The translations under genes and the position numbers were made by a program. DNA of 19,942 bases from Acidimicrobiaceae bacterium UBA7830 (lineage in GTDB: Bacteria > Actinomycetota > Acidimicrobiia > Acidimicrobiales > Ilumatobacteraceae). Shown here in pieces: positions 6,697-13,216 of this stretch. The notes beneath the pieces are model-generated. The model worked only from the letters and a program-made list of their open reading frames with translations, was not told the origin of the DNA and made no database searches. The DNA is taken from positions 1 to 19,942 of the forward strand of contig DLTS01000072.1 in the NCBI GenBank assembly GCA_002501485.1. The letters run 5' to 3'. The stretch's first letter is position 1. Each line of letters begins with the position of its first letter.

Positions 6697-8666
6697 CAGG
6701 CTTCACCACCTAATAACTCACTTACCGTTCCAACGATCGCCTCGACGTTGATGCCAAGGCGATCGAGCGCGACACCACCTGGGGCGCTGGCCCCGAAACG
6801 GTCAATGCCAACTTGGCGATCGCTCCACTCATGCCATCCAAACGTTGAACCTGCCTCTACCGACACGGTGGGCACTCCAGGGGTAAGGACCGAATTGCGC
6901 AGCGCGACAGTTTGTGAACGGAAACGATCCCAACTCGGCATTGAGACCACCCGCACAGATCTTCCTGATGCTCTGAGGGTGTCCGCTGCATCGACGCACA
7001 GCGAGACCTCTGATCCTGTTCCAATAAGAATGACATCTGGGTCGCTTGTGTCGTCGCCGACCACACCCGCACCATTCGTGATTGCGGAGCCATCGGTCAC
7101 CACTCGGATGTCTTGACGGCTTAAAATCATTGCGGTTGGGCCATCGTGGTTCACGGCGTCTTCCCAAGCGCGAGAGGTCTCATTCGCATCAGCAGGGCGC
7201 AGCACGTGCAGATTGGGCATCGCCCGCAAACCCGCCAATTGTTCTACCGGTTGATGTGTTGGCCCGTCCTCGCCAACAGCCACCGAATCGTGCGTGAAGA
7301 CAAACACGACCCGGGCACTGGAGAGCGCCGCAAGTCGGACCGGTGGGCGCATATAGTCAACAAATACAAAGAATGTTCCACCAATAGGGAGCACGCCACC
7401 GTGAAGGGCCATGCCAACCATTGCGGAGCCCATGCCATGTTCGCGAATGCCGTAGTACATCTGACGGCCATCGAGGTTTTTCGCAGACTGGCCGGAGAAT
7501 GAGGCCACTTTCGTGCCAGTGTTGCCGGTGAGGTCTGCTGAACCTGACACAAGCCCTGGTAGGAGACCGGCGGTGGCGTCAAGCGCCGCTTGGAGTGCTT
7601 TACGCGTTGCGACCTCCGATCCGAGATCCCACGTTGGCAGCACGTCAGCAAGGTTGGGCGTTGTCACACCGAAGCAGCCGTCCCAATCACTACGTTGCCG
7701 GGCATCATGAGATGCTAATTCCCACGCCGCATGTGCATGGGCACCGGCCGAAGCTGTCACCTCTCGATACGACTCGATGAGATCTGTCGGAAGGTAGAAC
7801 GGCTCATCGGGGACTCTCATCACCGCTTTCGTCCGAGAGACATCTTCAGCTGAGAAGGCAAGTCCGTGCGCAGCATGCGAATCAGTGTGATCTGGTGACG
7901 GAAACCCAATGTGTGTGCGTAACACCAACAGACGTGGTTTCCCGTTGGGAGTACGAGCAGCCTCGAGCGCGGTTTCTAACGCATCAAGGTCCTCGCCAGC
8001 CTCGCCGAGCTCGGCGACATCCCATCCGTACGCTCGGAAGCGGGCAGCAACATCATCACTTACTGCGAGGTCAGTGTCGCCATCAATGGTGATTCGATTG
8101 TCATCAAAAACGCATACAAGACGATCAAGTCCGAGGTGTCCAGCAAGAGACGCCGCCTCGTGGCTGACACCCTCCATCAAACACCCGTCGCCCGCAATCA
8201 CCCACGTGTGATGGTCGATGGCATCGGCACCGAACTGCTGACGAAGAAGTCGCTCAGAAATCGCCATACCAACCGCATTCGCAAACCCTTGGCCGAGCGG
8301 TCCCGTCGTGACTTCAACACCAGGAGTATGGCCAGCCTCTGGATGACCAGGCGTCGCTGACCCCCATTGACGGAACGCCCGCAGATCATCGGCCGAGAGT
8401 GAGGTACCGCTGAGGTGGAGCATGGCGTATTGCAAGATCGATGCGTGGCCTGCAGAGAGAATGAAGCGGTCGCGATCAACCCAGCTGGGATCTGCGGGGT
8501 TGTATCGCATTACGCGGCTATACAAGACGTGGGCAAGTGGTGCGAGTGCCATGGCGGTTCCCTGATGGCCGCTATTCGCCGCTAGGGGTCCGTCCATTGC
8601 GATACCTCGAATCAACGAGATTGCAAGTTGGTCTTGTTCAGGCGTCAGAGAACTGAGAATCGACAC
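6696..8666 (-). CDS. tkt: Transketolase
   Basis: A 656-residue, full-length transketolase. The thiamine diphosphate motif runs from GDG (159-161) to N190 in CVFDDN. The N-terminal substrate histidines (SGHQG at 32-36, SAGHAS near 71-76) and the TTGPLGQG loop are present, as is the YYGIREHGMG segment with the cofactor-activating Glu. The pyrimidine-binding and C-terminal domains follow. It transfers two-carbon units in the pentose phosphate pathway together with the following tal gene. The start is GTG at 8666. The purine-rich AAGG is too far upstream, but TACAGT lies 7 nt before the GTG, pointing to leaderless expression. Confidence 0.97.
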   Translation of the reverse strand: MSILSSLTPEQDQLAISLIRGIAMDGPLAANSGHQGTAMALAPLAHVLYSRVMRYNPADPSWVDRDRFILSAGHASILQYAMLHLSGTSLSADDLRAFRQWGSATPGHPEAGHTPGVEVTTGPLGQGFANAVGMAISERLLRQQFGADAIDHHTWVIAGDGCLMEGVSHEAASLAGHLGLDRLVCVFDDNRITIDGDTDLAVSDDVAARFRAYGWDVAELGEAGEDLDALETALEAARTPNGKPRLLVLRTHIGFPSPDHTDSHAAHGLAFSAEDVSRTKAVMRVPDEPFYLPTDLIESYREVTASAGAHAHAAWELASHDARQRSDWDGCFGVTTPNLADVLPTWDLGSEVATRKALQAALDATAGLLPGLVSGSADLTGNTGTKVASFSGQSAKNLDGRQMYYGIREHGMGSAMVGMALHGGVLPIGGTFFVFVDYMRPPVRLAALSSARVVFVFTHDSVAVGEDGPTHQPVEQLAGLRAMPNLHVLRPADANETSRAWEDAVNHDGPTAMILSRQDIRVVTDGSAITNGAGVVGDDTSDPDVILIGTGSEVSLCVDAADTLRASGRSVRVVSMPSWDRFRSQTVALRNSVLTPGVPTVSVEAGSTFGWHEWSDRQVGIDRFGASAPGGVALDRLGINVEAIVGTVSELLGGEA

Positions 8667-8673
8667 ATCGGCG

Positions 8674-8679
8674 ACTGTA
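8674..8679 (-). promoter_or_regulatory. Candidate leaderless -10 box for tkt-tal
   Basis: On the minus strand TACAGT is followed by 7 nt and then the GTG start of tkt. No -35 consensus is evident. The 53-nt gap between the upstream gene's stop and tkt contains nothing else that stands out. Confidence 0.4.
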
Positions 8680-8719
8680 CCTTCCCTCGCCTGAGCGGCT
8701 GGGATTCGCAGAGAACTTT

Positions 8720-9127
8720 CTACTCCGCTGGGGGCAAAAGAGTGAAGGGAACAATGGTGAGCGGTCCACGATCAATCCGGCAGTGTGCATAGGCCGTTGA
8801 GTACTCCTCAAATGGCAACTCGGCACGTACGAGACGATAGGTAAACCTTCCTGGCTCAACGGTGAAGGGGCTGACGTTTCTTGCAAGAGGTTCCTCTTCA
8901 TCAATTTCAGTTCTCCGATGGTCGAAAAACGACACCTCGAACACGCCCTGCCCGGATTGATCTACGGGGCAATGGATTAATGCCACAAGGTGCGGCGACA
9001 CCGTCGTTGGAACAGGTTCGGCCGAAGCCTGCGAGAACATCGCTCCGGTGATGTCGAGACGAGTGGATGGGCCGGGAGCCGACCGCATCTCGAAATTTTC
9101 TACGAACAGTGCCGCAACAAGTTCCAT
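8720..9127 (-). CDS. Small beta-rich conserved-type protein (possibly DUF6941-like)
   Basis: A 135-residue soluble protein without signal peptide or membrane segment. The pattern is mainly short beta strands (ELVAALFVENFEM, LVALIHCPV, GVFEVSFFDH, FTYRLVRAELPF, GPLTIVPFTLLP). The start resembles the hydrophobic-strand, polar-turn, strand-Gly layout of DUF6941-type proteins, but this is only a visual resemblance and the function is unknown. ATG 9127 is chosen because TACTCT lies 6 nt upstream. It sits between sodX and tkt on the same strand, with gaps of 33 and 53 nt, and may have its own promoter. Confidence 0.72.
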   Translation of the reverse strand: MELVAALFVENFEMRSAPGPSTRLDITGAMFSQASAEPVPTTVSPHLVALIHCPVDQSGQGVFEVSFFDHRRTEIDEEEPLARNVSPFTVEPGRFTYRLVRAELPFEEYSTAYAHCRIDRGPLTIVPFTLLPPAE

Positions 9128-9133
9128 AGGGCC

Positions 9134-9139
9134 AGAGTA
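9134..9139 (-). promoter_or_regulatory. Candidate leaderless -10 box for the small beta-rich gene
   Basis: On the minus strand TACTCT is followed by 6 nt and the ATG at 9127. It lies in the 33-nt gap after the sodX stop, so the downstream gene could be transcribed separately from sodX. Confidence 0.38.
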
Positions 9140-9160
9140 CAGAGGTCGACCGCAGTACCG

Positions 9161-9487
9161 TTACATCCAACGTTGCGGAATTTTCAAGACAACACGCCAT
9201 GAATCGGCCATATCGACTGGTCCAAAATGTCGCGAATCTTCGCCCTCTGAAGAATTGTCGGCTACCAACATCCATCGAGTCTGGTCAATGTGATCACCGA
9301 GGCGTTTGACGATCCAGAACTCAGGACGCTCAGGGTGTTCCACTACCCGCAATTGATTGTGACGTAATCTTTGTGACCGGATGGCGATGAGACCCTGGCC
9401 TGGGTGCAACGTCGGCAGCATCGAGCGGTCCTTAACAAGAAACCGCCTTACCGGGGCGATCTTTCGCCGTCGGGGATGCGCCGTCAT
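9161..9487 (-). CDS. sodX: Nickel-type superoxide dismutase maturation protease SodX
   Basis: A 108-residue soluble S26/signal-peptidase-like protease. The Ser nucleophile region VKDRSMLPTL has S22, and the general-base lysine is K61 in WIVKRLGD. The closing box VADNSSEGEDSRHFGPV contains the SxDSRxFG pattern of signal peptidase I. No transmembrane anchor is present, which fits the cytoplasmic protease that removes the Ni-SOD leader to expose the N-terminal His needed for nickel binding. The open frame extends to 9589, but that would run into sodN. ATG 9487 gives a usual N-terminus and has TAGCCT 7 nt upstream. Divergent placement 73 nt from sodN strongly supports the call. Confidence 0.92.
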   Translation of the reverse strand: MTAHPRRRKIAPVRRFLVKDRSMLPTLHPGQGLIAIRSQRLRHNQLRVVEHPERPEFWIVKRLGDHIDQTRWMLVADNSSEGEDSRHFGPVDMADSWRVVLKIPQRWM

Positions 9488-9494
9488 GGCGCGA

Positions 9495-9500
9495 AGGCTA
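9495..9500 (-). promoter_or_regulatory. Candidate leaderless -10 box for sodX
   Basis: On the minus strand TAGCCT is followed by 7 nt and ATG 9487. It lies in the 73-nt divergent sodX-sodN gap, back to back with the proposed sodN promoter. Confidence 0.33.
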
Positions 9501-9509
9501 GTCTCGAGG

Positions 9510-9554
9510 TTGTCAAAGGCACCAATAACGGTGCATACCAGACCCTCCAAGGAG
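9510..9554 (+). promoter_or_regulatory. sodN promoter region with small inverted repeat and Shine-Dalgarno
   Basis: TTGTCA (9510-9515) could be a -35 box, with CATACC (9534-9539) as a weak -10 at 18 nt. Between and touching them is an inverted repeat, GCACC (9519-9523) with GGTGC (9530-9534), which could be an operator. AAGGAG at 9549-9554 is a clear Shine-Dalgarno sequence 6 nt before the sodN ATG. The repeat does not look like a typical Nur nickel-regulator box. Confidence 0.35.
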
Positions 9555-9560
9555 ACCACC

Positions 9561-9983
9561 ATGCTCGGACGACTGTTCGCCTCAGCCACACCAGCCCACG
9601 CTCACTGCGACCTCTATTGTGGTGTGTACGACCCGGCTCAGGCCAAGATCGAGGCACTCTCGGTCGTGAAGACCGCCCAGAAATACCACGAATCAGATGA
9701 CGGCGTGTTCCAAGACCGGTGCATCTTCATTAAGGAGCAGCGCGCCGAAGAATGCAAGCATCACCTCATGGTGCTCTGGGCCGACTTCTTCGCACCCGCA
9801 CATTTTGACGAGTTCCCTCAGCTGCACGACTTGTTCTGGAAGGCTGTGCACCAAGCCGGCGAGGCGAAGAAGTCAATGGACCCCGCAGTTGGCGAGCAAC
9901 TCGTTTCCTACATCGATGAGATTGCCGACATTTTTTGGAAGACGGACAAGGGTCAGCAGATGGGTGTGTACCCACCAGCGTGA
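9561..9983 (+). CDS. sodN: Nickel superoxide dismutase precursor SodN
   Basis: A 140-residue precursor. Residues 1-14 (MLGRLFASATPAHA) form the leader removed by SodX. The mature protein starts at His15 with the nickel hook HCDLYCGVYDP. His1, Cys2, Cys6, Asp3 and Tyr9 (mature numbering) are kept, but the residue normally Pro5 in HCDLPCGVY is Tyr, encoded by TAT. The rest follows the four-helix family: IKEQRAEECKHHLMVLWADFF near the middle and IDEIADIFWKT at the end. The known enzyme is a cytoplasmic hexamer that dismutates superoxide. ATG 9561 has AAGGAG at ideal spacing. It is divergent from sodX and followed by a strong terminator. Confidence 0.96.
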   Translation: MLGRLFASATPAHAHCDLYCGVYDPAQAKIEALSVVKTAQKYHESDDGVFQDRCIFIKEQRAEECKHHLMVLWADFFAPAHFDEFPQLHDLFWKAVHQAGEAKKSMDPAVGEQLVSYIDEIADIFWKTDKGQQMGVYPPA

Positions 9984-10014
9984 CTTCAAACTTGTTCTAC
10001 GCTGAACTGAACTT

Positions 10015-10052
10015 GGGTACTTGGCTTCATCGCCAAGTACCCTTTTTCTTTC
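10015..10052 (+). terminator. sodN intrinsic terminator
   Basis: A perfect 11-bp stem, GGGTACTTGGC (10015-10025) with GCCAAGTACCC (10032-10042) and a six-base loop, is followed by TTTTTCTTTC. It lies 31 nt after the sodN stop. On the opposite strand there is no T tract, so it should act only for sodN. Confidence 0.94.
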
Positions 10053-10077
10053 AGGTCGGCGGTGGTGAAAGTAGAGT

Positions 10078-10153
10078 CACATCCGTCTTCAGAGGCGAAT
10101 GACGGCAGGGTCTGAGGGTCGCTTCACCTCCGAGGTAAGCGAAGAAGGATGTG
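10078..10153. repeat. Nested inverted repeats in the sodN-desaturase gap
   Basis: An outer pair, 10078-10090 with 10141-10153, matches at 12 of 13 positions (arms CACATCC-G-TCTTC and GAAGA-A-GGATGTG). Inside it CGCTT-C-ACCT (10120-10129) pairs with AGGTAAGCG (10133-10141) around a 3-nt loop, with one bulged base. The two stems share one base. The element begins 3 nt beyond the desaturase stop on its mRNA and has no T tract. It could be a 3' stabilising structure or a non-canonical terminator for the desaturase. Confidence 0.5.
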
Positions 10154-10156
10154 TCG

Positions 10157-10948
10157 TCATGTTGGGGATGTCGATGGACGAGAACCGCTCACCAGTTTCA
10201 ACCCATCGAGACGCACGCGAGCCAGACCTAGCCACGTCATCGGTTTGATCAAGAACCATCCGATGTCGATCTCGTACCAACGGTGTGCAAGTTTGGCCGA
10301 TGTCGGTGCTGCGTGATGATTGTTATGAAATCCCTCACCAGCGGTGAGAAACGCAAGCCATTGAAGATTCGTAGCTGAATTGTTGTACGGTCGGCGCCCA
10401 AAGTGATGCCCGATCGCATTCACCGCCGAGTTAGCAGCGATGTAATAGTTAAGATGTACCACGGCAGCAAGCAGTGCGATAAACGGGCCAAAGAGCAGCA
10501 TGAGAATACCGAGGCCAGTGCCGAGACCGAGCAGAGCGTGGTCAAACAGCACTTTGTCGAGGCGATCGGCGGGTAGATCTTTTGCAAAACGTTTGGTGTT
10601 TGTGACGTCTCGCGCTGCTCGGCGGTACATCGCATAATTGCGGACTTGAACCTTCCACCAACCGTGTATCACCGGTGAGTGAGGGTCTTCAACTGTGTCG
10701 GTGTGCGCGTGATGCTTGCGGTGAACGGCCACCCACTGTCGTGGTCGAATTCCGGTGGTGAGCCAGAGCACGATACGGAATGCCCCGCAGGCGGGCCGGC
10801 TGAAGGTGACGGCACGATGCGCCAACCCTCTATGGAGATACACCGTTGTCACCAAGTTGGCCGCAGTGGTAATCGCAACGCCGAGAACACCGGCAATAAC
10901 GAGGCTGAAGTACCAAGCAATGTCAAATGTGATCACGTCATCGACCAT
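10157..10948 (-). CDS. Membrane fatty acyl-CoA desaturase (Delta9-type)
   Basis: A 263-residue integral membrane di-iron desaturase. The histidine boxes are all present: HRGLAH (39-44), HRKHHAH (76-82), NAIGHH (177-182) and GEGFHNNHH (204-212). Hydrophobic segments lie around residues 12-35, 55-65, 138-155 and 157-170. The family puts a cis double bond into saturated acyl chains, normally using ferredoxin or a similar electron donor. The length is slightly shorter than many relatives at the C-terminus. The ATG at 10948 leaves an 87-nt divergent region shared with the acyl-CoA synthetase. No Shine-Dalgarno sequence or clear TANNNT box was found for this start. Regioselectivity is inferred from the family. 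Confidence 0.93.
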   Translation of the reverse strand: MVDDVITFDIAWYFSLVIAGVLGVAITTAANLVTTVYLHRGLAHRAVTFSRPACGAFRIVLWLTTGIRPRQWVAVHRKHHAHTDTVEDPHSPVIHGWWKVQVRNYAMYRRAARDVTNTKRFAKDLPADRLDKVLFDHALLGLGTGLGILMLLFGPFIALLAAVVHLNYYIAANSAVNAIGHHFGRRPYNNSATNLQWLAFLTAGEGFHNNHHAAPTSAKLAHRWYEIDIGWFLIKPMTWLGLARVRLDGLKLVSGSRPSTSPT

Positions 10949-10997
10949 AGCAAACAGCTCACAAGCGTTCTCTGAACGAGCGATGAGCCATCTGCTA

Positions 10998-11031
10998 CCT
11001 ACGCGTGGAACCTTCCACTGACTAGCGTAGG
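10998..11031. repeat. Composite palindrome over the divergent desaturase/acyl-CoA synthetase promoter
   Basis: GTGGAA-CC-TTCCAC (11005-11018) is a perfect palindrome with a 2-nt centre. It is flanked directly by CCTACGC (10998-11004) on the left and, after six bases, by its exact complement GCGTAGG (11025-11031) on the right. The right arm overlaps the proposed -10 box TAGCGT (11023-11028). This looks like an operator for a dimeric repressor or nested operators. Confidence 0.5.
11023..11028 (+). promoter_or_regulatory. Candidate leaderless -10 box for the acyl-CoA synthetase operon
   Basis: TAGCGT lies 7 nt before ATG 11036. A GTAGGAG sequence overlaps the spacer but ends only 2 nt from the ATG, too close for a normal Shine-Dalgarno sequence, so a leaderless start is preferred. 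Confidence 0.42.
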
Positions 11032-11035
11032 AGTC

Positions 11036-13216
11036 ATGGCAGACCCCTCGAACTCGCCGACAACCACGAGCACCCTCTCTGAAGCAGCCTCAAAAAATCT
11101 CGTCGAGCAATATGGCGTACCGCTCGCTGCGGAACACATCGTTGCAGATGCCGAATCGGCTGTAGCAGCAGCTGCGCACGTCGGTGGGGCAGTGGCCATC
11201 AAATTGAACGGTGACACCATCGCCCACAAGACCGAACGCGGCTTGGTGCGCCTCTCGCTGGCTGGCGAAACCGCAGTGCGGTCGGCTGCGGAAGAGTTGC
11301 TGGCTGCGGCTCGCCCTGAAGATGGCGACGTGTCGCTTCTCGTCGCCCCGATGGTCTCGGGAACGCGCGAATTCATCGTTGGAATGATTCGCGATCCGCA
11401 GTTCGGGCCGATGGTGATGCTAGGCGTCGGTGGTGTACTTGCTGAAGCTATTGCTGATGTTGCGTTCCGTCCGGCACCAGTCGATGAGGTTACCGCGCAG
11501 GAGCAGATCGACAGCCTCACGATGAGAGACCTTCTCGGTGAGTTCCGTGGAGATGCCGCCGTTGACCGACAACTACTTCTCGACACCCTTGTTGGACTCG
11601 GCAAACTTGCCGAGGAGCACCCAGAGGTGATGAGCGTCGACATTAACCCGCTCATTATCGATCGATCGGGACGTCCCGTCGCGGTAGATGCCTTGGTTGA
11701 AGTCGACGAAGCCCTTGACCATGACACATCAGCTACCTCTCGACCTCAACCCTCAGATGATCACTTTCGGGCCCTATTCGAGCCAAGCGGTATTGTCGTC
11801 ACCGGTGCATCCAGCCACCCGGGAAAGTTCGGCTTCGTCGCATTACACAACCTGCTCGCTGCCGGATATTCGGGAAATGTCTTTGCGACAAATCGCTCCG
11901 GAGAGGAAGTGCTCGGCATACAGACGATCAGCGATGTCGCAAGTGTGCCCGATGGCGCAGCTGACCTAATGTTCGTGTGTACGCCGGCCTCTGCCAACCT
12001 GGAACTCCTCGAAGACGCTGCACAGCGGGGTGTGAAAGCGGCGTTCCTTACCTCAGCTGGCTACGGCGAAGCCGGAGAGGAAGGACGAGTGGCCGAAGCT
12101 GAGCTCGTGGCGACCGCTGACCGACTCGGAATATTGCTCGCAGGTCCAAACGGCCAAGGTGTCGTTTCAACCCCGGCGTCGCTTTGCGCGCAGATCGTGG
12201 CGCCTTATCCTCCAGTGGGCGGCATCGGTGTCGCATCGCAGTCAGGAAACTTCGTGTCGACCTTTCTTAACTTTTCACGGTCTACCGGAGTAGGGGTAAG
12301 TCGAGCGGTGTCCGCGGGAAATGCAGCAGCCGTCTCTGTTGCCGACTATCTCGGCTTTTACTCCCGAGACGAAAAGACAGCCGTATCGCTCGCATACATC
12401 GAGGGCATCACTGACGGCCGTGGATTGATGGAGCGACTCGCTGGAGCGGCACGGCACAAGCCGTTGGTCGTGCTAAAAGGAGGAGCGACGGCAGGTGGAG
12501 CGCGCGCAGCCGCAAGTCATACCGGGGCTCTGGCCGCTGATGACCGCATTTTTGATGGTGCCTGCCAAGCGGCTGGTGTCACTCGAGTGCACTCGGTGGA
12601 AGAAGCATTTGACGCAGCGGCAACATTTGCGACGCAACCATTGCCCAGTGGCCCGAATGTAGTGATTCTCACAACTGCCGGCGGGTGGGGTGTTGTGACC
12701 TCTGATGCCGTCACTCGTGATACCGATCTGACACTCATGGAGCTTCCTGAACAGTTGCTGGCTCAAATCGATGAACACCTCCCGCCTCGCTGGAGCAGAA
12801 ATAATCCCGTCGACTGCGCAGGAGGTGAAACAAGAGACACGATTCCGACAGTGATGGGCCTAATCGCACACCATCCGGATGTGCATTCAGTGATCTATCT
12901 CGGAGTTGGAATTCAATCGAACCAAGCACGCGAAATGCGGACAGGGCAGTTTTATCCAGATCATGGTCTCGAACGGATCGTTGAATACCACGAACGCCAA
13001 GACCGCCGATTCGCAGAGGCAGCAGCGCAACTGAGCGCCGAAACCGGCAAGCCAATTTTGGTGGCGACAGAACTTGCCGTGGCTGACGCAAATAATGCTG
13101 GACCGGCAGCAGTGCGTGAGTCGGGACGGCTGTGCTACGCAACCGGTGACCGTGCAGTGGTGGCTCTCGGCCATATGTGGCGATACGCGCGATTCCAGGA
13201 CCGTCGCCGGTCGTGA
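11036..13216 (+). CDS. NDP-forming acyl-CoA synthetase, fused beta-alpha subunits
   Basis: A 726-residue fusion of the two parts of ADP/NDP-forming acetyl-CoA synthetases. Residues about 10-228 are the ATP-grasp (beta-type) part, with IAHKTERG carrying the candidate phosphate-relay His64, REFIVGMIRDPQFGPMVMLGVGG, and DINPLI. After a polar linker (about 228-242), residues about 243-400 are a CoA-binding Rossmann domain (IVVTGASSHPGKFG, TNRSGEEVLG). Then comes the ligase domain with SQSGNF (401-406) and the phospho-His motif SHTGAL (H495). These enzymes interconvert acyl-CoA plus ADP and acid plus CoA plus ATP, but the acyl substrate is not evident. The ATP-grasp part comes first here, whereas many fusions have it last. 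The stop overlaps the next gene by 4 nt (GTGA). Confidence 0.9.
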   Translation: MADPSNSPTTTSTLSEAASKNLVEQYGVPLAAEHIVADAESAVAAAAHVGGAVAIKLNGDTIAHKTERGLVRLSLAGETAVRSAAEELLAAARPEDGDVSLLVAPMVSGTREFIVGMIRDPQFGPMVMLGVGGVLAEAIADVAFRPAPVDEVTAQEQIDSLTMRDLLGEFRGDAAVDRQLLLDTLVGLGKLAEEHPEVMSVDINPLIIDRSGRPVAVDALVEVDEALDHDTSATSRPQPSDDHFRALFEPSGIVVTGASSHPGKFGFVALHNLLAAGYSGNVFATNRSGEEVLGIQTISDVASVPDGAADLMFVCTPASANLELLEDAAQRGVKAAFLTSAGYGEAGEEGRVAEAELVATADRLGILLAGPNGQGVVSTPASLCAQIVAPYPPVGGIGVASQSGNFVSTFLNFSRSTGVGVSRAVSAGNAAAVSVADYLGFYSRDEKTAVSLAYIEGITDGRGLMERLAGAARHKPLVVLKGGATAGGARAAASHTGALAADDRIFDGACQAAGVTRVHSVEEAFDAAATFATQPLPSGPNVVILTTAGGWGVVTSDAVTRDTDLTLMELPEQLLAQIDEHLPPRWSRNNPVDCAGGETRDTIPTVMGLIAHHPDVHSVIYLGVGIQSNQAREMRTGQFYPDHGLERIVEYHERQDRRFAEAAAQLSAETGKPILVATELAVADANNAGPAAVRESGRLCYATGDRAVVALGHMWRYARFQDRRRS

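Noticed and set aside
10089..10280. Minus-strand ORF of 63 codons overlapping the desaturase end
   Set aside because: It lies in another frame over the desaturase C-terminus and the inverted-repeat region. Its composition is not protein-like.
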